From Haloactinomyces albus (GTDB lineage Bacteria; Actinomycetota; Actinomycetes; Mycobacteriales; Pseudonocardiaceae), in NCBI RefSeq assembly GCF_031458135.1, contig NZ_JAVDXW010000002.1:124001-188000 (forward strand): DNA of 64,000 bases. The letters are read 5' to 3'. This document shows positions 27,045 to 37,149 of the stretch, piece after piece. Position 1 is the first letter of the stretch, and each line of letters begins with the position of its first letter. Below the pieces are notes generated by a model. It ran no database searches. It was not told the origin of the DNA and saw only the letters and a program-made list of their open reading frames with translations. Made by a program: the position numbers and the translations under genes.

Positions 27045-27484
27045 TTTGGGGGCGGATCAAACGGATCCGCGGAAATTCCAATTCGATCATCATCGCATTC
27101 GACCAGGGGCGATTCCGCTGTCCGCACGCCCCGAACCCGTTGGGAAGATGTTTCGCCACCCCGCCCAGGGCAGCAGGATTTCACAAGCGGTCCGCGGGGC
27201 GCGGAATCTCGCGGACGACCGTCCGGAATTCCGGATGTCCCGCGGTACGTCACCGAGACGCGCGTGCTTCGGCAACAGCACCGTGGTCGCGCTCCGGGGC
27301 GGGGTGACGCGCGCCGACGGCGCGGTGTGGTTGAGATCCGTGAAGGGCTCTTCGTCGGCGGAAAGCAGCGGCTCCGGTCGGCTTGGGTGGACCGTTCCGG
27401 ACCCGCCGCCGCTCTGGGCTGCGGGCGGCCGGGGCGCGAAGCCGTTCGCCGGACCTCGCGGAAGAATCCATTGCGCGGTGGTGT
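27045..27484. other. Intergenic stretch, no gene recognised
   Basis: About 440 bases between the hxlB promoter and the end of the pqqE remnant. Frames are open through it on both strands because of the high GC content, but no domain, ribosome binding site or repeat supports a gene. I see no clear terminator for the pqqA-pqqE transcript. Confidence 0.35.
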
Positions 27485-28551
27485 TCACCGCTGGTTGCGC
27501 GGATGCGGGCGCGAGACCAGCTCGCCGACCACGGCCTCCTTGGTCTCGTTGACCGCGCGCACCACATCGTCGACGAGTCCGCGGCCCGGCGAGTGGTGGC
27601 AGACCGGGTCGGTGCGCGTGGCGTCCCCGGTCGTCCGGAAGGCCTGGCAGCGGCAGCCGCCGAAGTCCACGTCCCGGCGCGAGGAGCTGCGGCACGGGTC
27701 CGAGATCCACTCGGTCCCGCGGAAGGCATTGAACAGCTCGGATTCCCGCCAGCTCCAGGACAGGGAGGCTCGCGCACGCTCGCCCGGGGGAGAGGCAGCG
27801 ACTGTGCGGCAGGCAGGGCGTCGCCGTCCGGCGCGACGGTGAGCTACCACTGCGCCCACCGCCCATGCAGGCCTTCGGGTGCTGGCTGTAGTAGTCCGGC
27901 AGCACGTGGATGATCTCCATGTGCTGCAAGCGTTCCCGCTGCTCGCGCAGATCGGCTCGGCTCGCTCGAACTGGGCGCGGGTGGGCAGCGGCGCGTCCCG
28001 GTTGCACCAGGCCCAGCCGTAGTACTGGGTGATCGCGAGCTCGACCTGGTCGGCTCGCAGCCGCTCGGTCAGCTCGATGATCTCGCCGATGCGGTCAACG
28101 TTCTGCCGGTGCAGCACCACGTTGACCGTCAGCGGCCAGCCGAGCTCCTTGACCTCCGCGCGAAAGGGGTCTGACCGGCTCGTCGGGCTGCACGCTGATC
28201 TACACGGGGCCCAGTCCGGCCCCGCGGAGTTCCTTGGCACGGCGACGCGAGAGCCCGAGCGCGCTGGTGATGAGGTTGGTGTATATCCGAGTTCGCTGCC
28301 GAAGCGCACGATCTCGACGATGTCGCGACGCTGCAGCGGCTCCCCGCCCGACAGGTGCAGCTGCAGCGCGCCCAGCTCGTGTGCCTCGCCGATCACGCAC
28401 TTCCAGTCCTCGGTGGACAGCTCGTCTCGGTAGTCGGAGAGGTTGAGCGGGTTCGAGCAGTAAGCGCAGTGCAACGGGCACGCGCGTAGGTGAGCTCGAC
28501 CAGCGGGCCGAACGGGCTGGGCGCCGAACTGGCGGCGTCAGTGCTGGTCAT
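27485..28551 (-). pseudogene. pqqE: PqqE-type radical SAM protein, several frameshifts
   Basis: PqqE installs the Glu-Tyr crosslink in PqqA. The pieces are all here but in different frames: MTSTDAASSAPSPFGPLVEL at the start, then CAYCSNPLNLSDYRDELS carrying part of the radical SAM CxxxCxxC, then LHLSGGEPLQRRDIVEIV, IYTNLITSALGLSRRRAKEL, VELAITQYYGWAWCNRD, EIIHVLPDYYSQHPKACMGG, and finally DVDFGGCRCQAFRTTGDA with TDPVCHHSP, the auxiliary-cluster region. The first break, near 28487, is an extra CG in a gcgcg run, and at least three more follow. As read, no functional protein can be made. Either the gene is decaying or the local sequence has indel errors; neighbouring genes are clean, which favours decay. 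Confidence 0.85.
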
Positions 28552-28732
28552 GGTCGATCTCCACGCATCGCTTGGCGGCGAGGCGGTGGGAATACCCGCA
28601 TCTGGCGAGGGTCGGCGCCGGCTGCGAACGGCCGGGGATGGCATCTCGCGCCGGTTCGCGACACCGTGGGCACCGGAAGTCCGGTGCCCACGGTCACCGC
28701 GATACCGCTCGTCCGTCAACCGGCGGACGGGC

Positions 28733-28828
28733 TCAGTCCTCGACCTGGGCGACGTACATGGTCACCTCGGCCGCGCACCCGATCTCCTCGAACCGGGGCG
28801 TTTCCCACTGCGGGGCAACGGACTCCAT
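28733..28828 (-). CDS. pqqA: PQQ precursor peptide
   Basis: 31-residue peptide MESVAPQWETPRFEEIGC followed by AAEVTMYVAQVED. The EVTMY core has the Glu and Tyr, three residues apart, that are crosslinked to build pyrroloquinoline quinone (established for PqqA). W8 and the P-x-F-x-E-I stretch also fit the family. A strong ribosome binding site (aaaggaggtg) stands 6 bases before the ATG. pqqE starts 180 bp downstream. No pqqB, pqqC or pqqD is present in the window, so complete PQQ synthesis needs genes elsewhere or external PQQ. Confidence 0.9.
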   Translation of the reverse strand: MESVAPQWETPRFEEIGCAAEVTMYVAQVED

Positions 28829-29223
28829 GGATACACCTCCTTTCGAGAATCGGGGGGGCAAGACTCTGACAGGCCCCAGGGGTTTCTGAAACGGCCAGTG
28901 CTTCGGCGGACATGACGAACCGCCGGAGCCGAGGCCGAAAGTTGCTGCACCTCCCCGCTCGAGGCCGACCGGCTGCTTCCGGAGCAATGGGCCTCTTCGC
29001 GAAGAGCGGTGGTCGCCAGGCCACGCGGCTGGGCGGGGTCGAAATCCTGGACTCGCCAATTGCGCTCTTCGATCGGGTCGATATTCGACTGCTTCAGGAG
29101 AGTCAGGCCCGTCTTCCGAGAACACCCGGTCGATTAGGACGGAGCCATCATACGTCGGCGTCCATCCGGATCGCAACACCATTTTGCGGCTCCATTGAAA
29201 ATGCCATTTGGAAGTGCGTTCTC
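28829..29223. other. Intergenic region between divergent pqqA and hxlA
   Basis: About 395 bases containing the pqqA promoter and the region upstream of the hxlA activator site. I found no paired LytTR repeats in the pqqA orientation; the closest (28915 and 28935, spacing 20) has too many mismatches. No gene is supported. Confidence 0.4.
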
Positions 29224-29292
29224 ACCGTCTGTGCTTTCTGGGCATCCGTTCGTTCAGCCGCGGTTGACTAGACGTACAGATCCGTGCAGTGT
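29224..29292 (+). promoter_or_regulatory. hxlA operon promoter with LytTR-type paired repeats
   Basis: ACCGTCTGT (29224-29232), 12 bp, TCCGTTCGT (29245-29253), 10 bp, -35 TTGACT (29264-29269), 17 bp, -10 CAGTGT (29287-29292). Spacings equal those at fba and hxlB exactly. Here the proximal repeat is the perfect consensus copy and the distal one is degenerate, the reverse of the other two promoters. The predicted leader to hxlA is about 235 nt. Confidence 0.82.
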
Positions 29293-29533
29293 CACAGGCC
29301 GTTGCCCGTTCTCACCCCGACGCAAAACTGCGGAGCACCAGAACGAGCAGCCGGAAGGATTCGAGGAACGGTACTTGCTGAACGACATCGTGATCCACCA
29401 ACCATTCTTCCCCGAATCCGGGAAAGCCGGATGCGGGTGACCGCATTGTGCGCCGCATTGTGGATCCCGGCGCAGGGCCACCCGCGCCCGAAAACCCGCA
29501 ACGCCACCGAGTACCACTGACGAGGAGAACACC

Positions 29534-30160
29534 GTGAAGCTGCAGGTAGCATTGGACGTCGCCACCCTCGGCGACGCGCTTTCCCTGGCGTACCAGACCA
29601 AGGACTACGTGGACGTCCTCGAGCTGGGCACCCCGCTGATCAAGGCCGAGGGCCTGTCCGCGATCACGGCGATCAAGGCCGCGCACCCGGACAAGCTCGT
29701 TTTCGCCGACATGAAGACCGCCGACGCCGGTGAGCTGGAGGCCGACCTCGCGTTCTCCGCAGGCGCGGACCTGGTCACCGTCATGGGCGCGGCCGACGAC
29801 GATACCGTGCGCGGGGCCGTCGCCGCCGGTAAGAAGCACGGCAAGGACGTCGTCGCCGACATGATCACCATCGTGGAGGGCCGAGTCGACCGGATCCGCG
29901 AGGTCTCGAAGATGGGCGTGTCCTTCGTCGAGATCCACGCCGGGCTTGACGAGCAGGCCAAGCCCGGCTACACGATCGAGACCCTGCTCGAGGACGGCCG
30001 CCAGGCCGGCGTTCCGTTCTCGATCGCCGGTGGCGTCACCGCCGAGACCATCGCCGCGGTGCAGGACGCCGAGGCGACCGTCGCGGTGGCCGGCGGTGCG
30101 ATCCGCAGCGCCAAGGACCCGGCCGCGGCCGCCAAGGCCCTCAAGAGCCAGATCCGCTGA
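29534..30160 (+). CDS. hxlA: 3-hexulose-6-phosphate synthase
   Basis: 208-residue (beta/alpha)8 enzyme of the OMP-decarboxylase superfamily that condenses formaldehyde with ribulose 5-phosphate, the key assimilation step of the RuMP cycle. Family motifs are visible: LQVALDVATLGDAL at the start, VFADMKTADAGELEADLAF with the catalytic D-x-K-x-x-D, DLVTVMGAADDDT, FVEIHAGLDEQ and FSIAGGVTAETI with the phosphate-binding turn. Length is standard. The start is a GTG at 29534 after GAGGAG. First gene of a five-gene rightward operon (hxlA, rpe, unknown, tkt, rpiB) that regenerates its own acceptor sugar. Confidence 0.96.
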   Translation: MKLQVALDVATLGDALSLAYQTKDYVDVLELGTPLIKAEGLSAITAIKAAHPDKLVFADMKTADAGELEADLAFSAGADLVTVMGAADDDTVRGAVAAGKKHGKDVVADMITIVEGRVDRIREVSKMGVSFVEIHAGLDEQAKPGYTIETLLEDGRQAGVPFSIAGGVTAETIAAVQDAEATVAVAGGAIRSAKDPAAAAKALKSQIR

Positions 30161-30482
30161 CCGAAAGCACAGCACATTCGTGGGAGGTGGAAGGGGCCGG
30201 TTCGTTCTTCGCGACCCCTGACACCATTTCACCTCTCCGGTAGGGGTGACCGAAATTCGATTCGGGCAAGCGACGACGCAGTTCGCGGTCACCGCCGACA
30301 ATGGTCGCCACCATTTGTCGAGCGGGACCGCGGCTGCGGAGTTGCCCTGCTTCGAATTGCGCTCTTGGAACCGTCCGAACTTCGAAGTAGCGACCTCAGG
30401 CGGGCTGGGTGGCTTCGCCCTCACCGATCTCCGCGGGACGCCGACTCGAGTAAACCGGACAAGTGATCGGGAGGATGGCTCG
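30161..30482. other. Spacer between hxlA and rpe
   Basis: About 320 bases without a supported gene. It is long for an operon spacer. No LytTR-type pair was found, and no clear terminator hairpin, so rpe is probably still read from the hxlA promoter, perhaps with a weaker internal promoter. Confidence 0.35.
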
Positions 30483-31226
30483 ATGGTTGATCAGCCAGGA
30501 ACGACCTTGCGTGCGGGCGCGCGGCATCCCGCCCCGGGCTGGTCGTCGGACGAACCGGTGATCGTGGGTTCGGTCCTCGGCGCCGACTACGCGCATCTCG
30601 GGAACGAGGTCGCGAGTCTCACCGCCGCGGGAGTCGGCCGTATCCAGTGGGACGTCATGGACCGGCGCTTCGTGCCCAACATGACGTTCGGCCCGGATGT
30701 GGTGGCGGCCTGCCGGAAGTACAGCAACATGCCGTTCGAGGCCCACCTCATGGTGCAGGATCCGGACCCAATGCTGGCCGACTTCGTCGCGGCCGGTTGC
30801 GAGACCATCATCGTGCACGCCGAGACCTGCCCGCACCTGCTGCGGACGCTCGCCACGATTCGCGAGCTCGGGGCGCAGGCCGGCGTGGCCGTCAACCCGT
30901 CCACCCCGCTCGACTTCGTCCGCTACGTGCTCGATCACCTCGACGAGATCGTGATCATGACCGTCAACCCGGGCTTCGGCGGGCAGAAGTACATCCCCGC
31001 GATGGAAGAGAAGGTCTCCGAGATGCGGGCGCTGGTGGGCCGCTCCGGGCGCGCGGTGAAGATCGAGGTGGACGGTGGGATCTCCACCGCCACCGCCAAG
31101 GCGGCCTGGTACGCGGGAGCCGAGCTCCTCGTCGCGGGCTCCGCCGTTCTCTCCCACCCGGGCGGGAAGAAAGCCGCGGTGGCCGAGCTGCACCGCGCCA
31201 TGGCGCCTCCGCCGCCCGAACCGTGA
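30483..31226 (+). CDS. rpe: Ribulose-phosphate 3-epimerase
   Basis: 247-residue TIM-barrel epimerase that interconverts ribulose 5-phosphate and xylulose 5-phosphate. Motifs: IVGSVLGADYAHLGNEV, QWDVMDRRFVPNMTFGPDVV with the metal-binding D-x-M-D (usual H-x-M-D; His here is replaced by D-V-M-D context), EAHLMVQDPDPML, VNPSTPLDFVRYVLD, IMTVNPGFGGQKYIPAMEEKV and KIEVDGGIS. It has an N-terminal extension of about 25 residues compared with typical 220-residue forms. The ATG at 30483 follows GGGAGG; the longer open frame upstream has no ribosome binding site. It supplies xylulose 5-phosphate for transketolase in the acceptor-regeneration branch. Confidence 0.93.
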   Translation: MVDQPGTTLRAGARHPAPGWSSDEPVIVGSVLGADYAHLGNEVASLTAAGVGRIQWDVMDRRFVPNMTFGPDVVAACRKYSNMPFEAHLMVQDPDPMLADFVAAGCETIIVHAETCPHLLRTLATIRELGAQAGVAVNPSTPLDFVRYVLDHLDEIVIMTVNPGFGGQKYIPAMEEKVSEMRALVGRSGRAVKIEVDGGISTATAKAAWYAGAELLVAGSAVLSHPGGKKAAVAELHRAMAPPPPEP

Positions 31227-31275
31227 TCGCGAGCGGCGTCCACGGAAGACTTTCGTGAGAGGAAGGGAAAGTGTC

Positions 31276-31542
31276 ATGGCGCTCAACGAAATAGCGCTGT
31301 ACCAAGCGCAACGTTCCTTGCTGCTGGATGCCGCTGCGGTGTTGCGGCGGCGATATGTGCGCGGCGTCGGCCGCGGCGACGGCCTGCCCGCCGCCGCGGC
31401 GGAAGGGCTGTCCAACTTCCTCGAAGGAATCGCCCGCTCCGAGCCCGCGCTGCACAATGCCGACCTGAACGAGGCGATCGCCTTGGCGCACCGCCTGATC
31501 GACGACGACCACCCCGAGCACTCGCGGCTGTGGCCCGCGTAG
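31276..31542 (+). CDS. Small helical protein of unknown function in the RuMP operon
   Basis: 88 residues, predicted mostly alpha-helical: MALNEIALYQAQRSLLLDAA, then RRRYVRGVGRGDGLPAAAAE, LSNFLEGIARSEPAL and EAIALAHRLIDDDHP. No family is recognised. A ribosome binding site (gagaggaagggaaagtgtc) precedes the ATG. It lies 49 bp after rpe and 68 bp before tkt in the same orientation, so it is a normal member of the operon. Possible roles include a small subunit, regulator or scaffold for the sugar-phosphate enzymes, but nothing in the sequence decides this. Confidence 0.65.
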   Translation: MALNEIALYQAQRSLLLDAAAVLRRRYVRGVGRGDGLPAAAAEGLSNFLEGIARSEPALHNADLNEAIALAHRLIDDDHPEHSRLWPA

Positions 31543-31610
31543 CGCGCCGCCATCCCTGCAAGCCCTCACGAAGCACCGCGAGCAACCACGAGCATCAGGA
31601 GTGCGCGTCC

Positions 31611-33728
<2,118 letters not shown>

Positions 33729-33788
33729 CGCTCCGGCCCCGCGCGAGCGGGGCTACCACCGTCATCCATCACTGCGGAGGAGCTTTCC

Positions 33789-34259
33789 GTGCACGTCTAC
33801 CTAGGTTCCGATCACGCCGGACTCGAGCTCAAGAACCACTTCGTCAAACGACTGGCCGACCTCGGCCACAAGGTCACCGACGTCGGGCCAACCGCCTACG
33901 ACGCCGAGGACGACTACCCGCCGTTCTGCGTCGAAGCGGCGCGGCGGGTCGTCGCGGACGAGGACAGCCTCGGCATCGTCATCGGGGGTTCCGGCAACGG
34001 CGAGCAGATCGCCGCGAACAAGGTTCCCGGTGCCCGGGCAGCGCTGACCTGGAGCGTTGAGATCGCCGAGCTCGCCCGCAAGCACAACGACGCGCTGCTG
34101 GCGGGCATCGGCGCCCGGATGCACCCGGTCGAGGAGGCCGATCGCATCGTGGACGCGTTCTTGAGCACCGAGTTCGAGGGCGGCCGCCACCAGCGCAGGA
34201 TCGACCAGCTGGCGGCCTACGAGTGCTCCAGCGAGCCACCCGCACTGCCGAGCAGCTGA
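33789..34259 (+). CDS. rpiB: Ribose-5-phosphate isomerase B
   Basis: 156-residue RpiB/LacAB-type isomerase: VYLGSDHAGLELKNHF, VTDVGPTAYDAEDDYPPFCV, the anion-binding GIVIGGSGNGEQIAANKVPG and RAALTWSVEIAELARKHNDA. Actinobacterial forms use Glu as catalytic base in the GSGNGE loop, present here (E after NG). It interconverts ribose 5-phosphate and ribulose 5-phosphate and closes the regeneration branch. The start is a GTG at 33789 behind GGAGGAG, 60 bp after tkt. It is the last gene before a strong terminator. Confidence 0.96.
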   Translation: MHVYLGSDHAGLELKNHFVKRLADLGHKVTDVGPTAYDAEDDYPPFCVEAARRVVADEDSLGIVIGGSGNGEQIAANKVPGARAALTWSVEIAELARKHNDALLAGIGARMHPVEEADRIVDAFLSTEFEGGRHQRRIDQLAAYECSSEPPALPSS

Positions 34260-34313
34260 CGTCCGGCTGGGCTCGCGGCCCTTCGGGGTCGTCGTCGGAG
34301 CCCTCGGAGACGT

Positions 34314-34357
34314 TCGAAGGCACCCTCGCCGCGATTCGCCGGCGAGGGTGCCTTCGA
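34314..34357 (+). terminator. Terminator of the hxlA operon
   Basis: TCGAAGGCACCCTCGCC pairs with GGCGAGGGTGCCTTCGA around a loop of about 10 nt, a 17-bp perfect stem located 55 bp after the rpiB stop. It has no T-run, as is usual in high-GC actinobacteria. Confidence 0.8.
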
Positions 34358-34428
34358 GCACGTGGAAAGGAGCGTTCGCAAGGATGGAAATGCGGCGAGG
34401 AGCTGCTGGCGGCGATGGTGGTGCTGCT

Positions 34429-35062
34429 ATGACCGCCCGGATCGACCACACGACGACATCGGGCACGTTCTCCCTCGACGGCCAGACCCACGAGGTCGAC
34501 AACAACGTCTGGATCGTCGGCGACGACCGCGAGTGCATCGTCATCGACGCTCCGCACGACGTCACCGCCATCCATCCTGGATATGGTCAGCGGGCGCACC
34601 GTGCAGGCGGTGCTGGCGACCCACGCCCACGACGATCACGTGCGCAGGGCGCCGGAACTGGCCGACGCGGTCGGCGCTCCGGTCTTTCTGCACCCCGACG
34701 ACCTGCCGCTGTGGAACCTGGTCCACCCCGACCGCGGGCCGGACCGGTACTCCGCCGACGAGCAGGTCCTCGAGGTGGGCGGAGTCAGCCTGCAGGTGCT
34801 GCATACCCCCGGGCACGCACCGGGTTCGGTGTGCCTGCACTCGCGCGAGCTCGGGGTGGTGTTCACCGGTGACACTCTGTTCGCCGACGGGCCCGGCGCG
34901 ACCGGGCGCTCGTTCTCCGACTTCGACGTGATCGTCGAGTCGATCTGGGACCGTCTGCTCACGCTGTCGGAGCACACGGTCGTGCACCCCGGCCACGGTC
35001 CGAGCGTAACTGTCGGTGAGGTGTCCCCGCACCTCACCGAGTGGATGGCCCGCAGCCACTGA
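34429..35062 (+). pseudogene. Metallo-beta-lactamase-fold hydrolase, frameshifted
   Basis: The N-terminal part (MTARIDHTTTSGTFSLDGQT to HDVTAI) and the rest (MVSGRTVQAVLATHAHDDHV onward) are in different frames. At 34569-34576 the tetranucleotide ATCC is doubled (gccatccatcctgg); removing one copy restores a continuous protein of about 210 residues. The zinc motif THAHDDHV, then HTPGHAPGSV, FTGDTLF and VVHPGHGP mark a glyoxalase II-like hydrolase. In actinomycetes such genes often accompany mycothiol-dependent formaldehyde oxidation, so a thioester hydrolase role for the ancestor is possible (inference). As read it is inactive. Confidence 0.8.
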
Positions 35063-35102
35063 GGAATCCCGCTCGTGCGGCGGAGATTCGACGGACGCGC
35101 AG

Positions 35103-35137
35103 AAGCGCGGAGGCGGCGTGAGGCCGCCTCCACGCTT
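35103..35137. terminator. Bidirectional terminator between convergent genes
   Basis: GGAGGCGGC and GCCGCCTCC pair around loop gtgag, extended by AAGCG/CGCTT with one mismatch. It lies between the end of the hydrolase remnant (35062) and the end of the leftward transporter gene (35145), so it can stop transcription from both sides. Confidence 0.75.
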
Positions 35138-35144
35138 CCCGGGC

Positions 35145-35795
35145 TCAGTCGCCCAGGACCGGACTGCCCAGCGGCAGTCCGCGCCCCCCGGTGGCCACCG
35201 ACATCACGTGGAAGAACAGGTAGCAGCCCAGCGCGGCGAAGGTGAAGACCACGTATCCGCCGACGGCCTGCAATCCCGCGGATCCCTGCACCGTCGCGAG
35301 CAGGACGACGACGAGCGCGGTGGTGATCAGCCCGAACAGCAAGGGGTACGCGGCGGGCAGGCGCAGCGACGCCAGCGTCAGGAGCCCCACCATAATCGCC
35401 CACGAGGTCAGGAACAGGGCCTGGGTGGCTGTCGCGGCCTCCGCGGGAACCCCGAACCATTCGTGGGTCAACCCGAGCACGAGAAAGCCGTAGCTCAGCC
35501 AAAATCCGCTGAAGATTCCGAAAATGGACGCGACGGCGCTCTGGCCGAGCCCGGCCGCCCAGATCGCGGCGACGAGCTGGCCGATTCCAGTGGCAGCCAG
35601 GATGATCGCCACCGGCGCTCCGACCGCCTCGGCGGGCACGAATCCGACGAGGGTCATGCCGAGTGCGATCGAACCGACGATGAACGTGGGAACACCGATG
35701 AGTGCGGGGTCACCGGACAGCGGCCCCGAAACCGGCTCGGGTTCCTCATTCGCGTGTCTGGCGTACTCTGCCGTGGCAGCTTCCGATGTGGTCAC
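35145..35795 (-). CDS. GPR1/FUN34/YaaH-family transporter
   Basis: 216-residue membrane protein with six predicted helices (for example VPTFIVGSIALGMTLVGFVP and LFLTSWAIMVGLLTLASLRL). The opening GDPALIGVPTFIVGSIALG aligns with the family's NPxPLGLxGFG-type start in a diverged form. The pattern of helices and the YGFLVLGLTHEWFGVP segment fit the acetate/succinate uptake family known from SatP. Transport of acetate or another small carboxylate is the family default; the substrate is not fixed. The start is a GTG at 35795 behind AAAGGA. It sits at the end of the C1 gene block, transcribed towards it. Confidence 0.75.
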   Translation of the reverse strand: MTTSEAATAEYARHANEEPEPVSGPLSGDPALIGVPTFIVGSIALGMTLVGFVPAEAVGAPVAIILAATGIGQLVAAIWAAGLGQSAVASIFGIFSGFWLSYGFLVLGLTHEWFGVPAEAATATQALFLTSWAIMVGLLTLASLRLPAAYPLLFGLITTALVVVLLATVQGSAGLQAVGGYVVFTFAALGCYLFFHVMSVATGGRGLPLGSPVLGD

Positions 35796-36171
35796 AATCC
35801 GTTCCTTTGCGGTGTTCGGCGCATGCTTCGCGCCGTCGAGATCGAGACCGGCGTCATGCCGACTTCGAGTGGACGACGGTCTTGTGGCGGGGAGGAGTTG
35901 CCGGTGCGGAACCGAGGCGTTCCAAGCGGGCGCGGTAGGTTACAACATGCCACTCGTTTCTCGTAGGGGACAATGAGTTGCGAACGAGTGGACCCCAATC
36001 CTCTACGAAGGGCCAAACCCAGCCGCCGAACGGCTCCGTCAGGCGCCTTCTCAGCCGAAGTTCGCCTTTTCTAACAAAATGTCCCCCACGTGTGCCCTGA
36101 AGAACTGCTCCCCGGGTGGGACTGTCAGAGGAATGGCTCTGGCTCACATTCGGTGGTGAGGCTGGGTAGCA
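35796..36171. other. Intergenic stretch, no gene recognised
   Basis: About 375 bases between the transporter start and an IS remnant. It must hold the transporter promoter. No supported gene or repeat was seen. Confidence 0.35.
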
Positions 36172-36252
36172 TTAGCCGAGCAGTATGCGGTGGCGGAGGA
36201 GGGTGAAGGCTGCGCGTCCGTACATCTGACGTTTGATCTTGTGGCCGCAATT
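36172..36252 (-). pseudogene. ISL3-type transposase C-terminal remnant
   Basis: Encodes NCGHKIKRQMYGRAAFTLLR followed by HRILLG and a stop. The K-RQMYGRA-LLR-RILL ending is characteristic of ISL3/IS204-family transposases (family knowledge). A stop codon lies directly upstream, so only the last 26 codons remain. Confidence 0.65.
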
Positions 36253-36491
36253 TCATCGGATGTAGAACTCCGACTGGTGAGCACATCGCAGGTCGGGAGG
36301 CGATGTCGCCTTGCCTGAGCTGGAGCTCAGTGACCGGGTGCGGAGTTGTGCCCGAGCTTGCCGGCCACCGGATTCAGCGTCGGCAGCAAGCCTGTGAACT
36401 GCTCGCTTGCCAGGGTGATTGCTTCTGGTGAAAGATCCCTCCGTCTGATGTAGGTGACGGAGGGTTGCGGTGGGATGGGCAAGACAGGCTG

Positions 36492-37137
36492 GCACCGGGG
36501 TCGGCAGGACTGCAGCTGGTTGATGGTCTTTCGCTACTGCGGCCCGAGGAGCAGGTGTTCACTGCGATGCGGGACGGTAGCGCAACCAGCAGTTGGCGCG
36601 GAACCTGGCGATCTCGACGATCAACGGGCGGGAGCAGGTCCTGGAAGCGTTCGCCCGCCACGCCGATGCGTTCCCGTGGCACTGGTCGGCGCAGATGGTC
36701 GACGAGTGGCTGGGTGACCTGCGGGCAGTGCGGAACCTCAAGCGCTCGACGCTGCGCAACTACCAGGAAGCGGTGCAGTCGTTCTGCGCCTACATCATCG
36801 ACCCTGCCTATGGCTGGTCGGATGAGTGCGAGCAGCGGTTCGGCACCCATCCTGTCCAGGTCGTGCACGAGTGGAACACCGCCGTGCATGTCACCGAGGC
36901 CGAAGAGGACGCGGGCAAGCGGGCCCTCACGCGCAACGAGCTCATCGACTTCTTGACCATGCCGACGAGCAGGTGATCGGATTCGCAGCGTCGGCCGGAA
37001 GGGCTGGTTGCCGGCGTTCCGCGATGCGGTGATGTTCAAGACCGCGTATGCGTTTGGCCTGCGTCGCCACGAAACTCGGATGCTCGACACTGTCGACTTC
37101 GGACGCAACCCGCAGGGACGGGAGTTCGGCGGTGTGT
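36492..37137 (+). pseudogene. Tyrosine recombinase (phage integrase), truncated and frameshifted
   Basis: Pieces in three frames read in order LQLVDGLSLLRPEEQVFTAM, then ARNLAISTINGREQVLEAFA with DAFPWHWSAQMVDEWLGDLR and RSTLRNYQEAVQSFCAYIID (the SAM-like core-binding domain), then GWLPAFRDAVMFKTAYAFGL with RRHETRMLDTVDF, the start of the catalytic domain with the first Arg. Breaks lie near 36590 and 36970. The gene ends where an IS481 fragment begins (about 37140), so the catalytic His, Arg and Tyr are lost. It may be the remnant of an integrative element. Confidence 0.75.
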
Positions 37138-37149
37138 GACCTCGGGAGG

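Noticed and set aside
28915-28943. LytTR-like pair upstream of pqqA
   Set aside because: The half-sites match at seven and six of nine bases, but the spacing is 20 bp and no -35 stands at the right distance.
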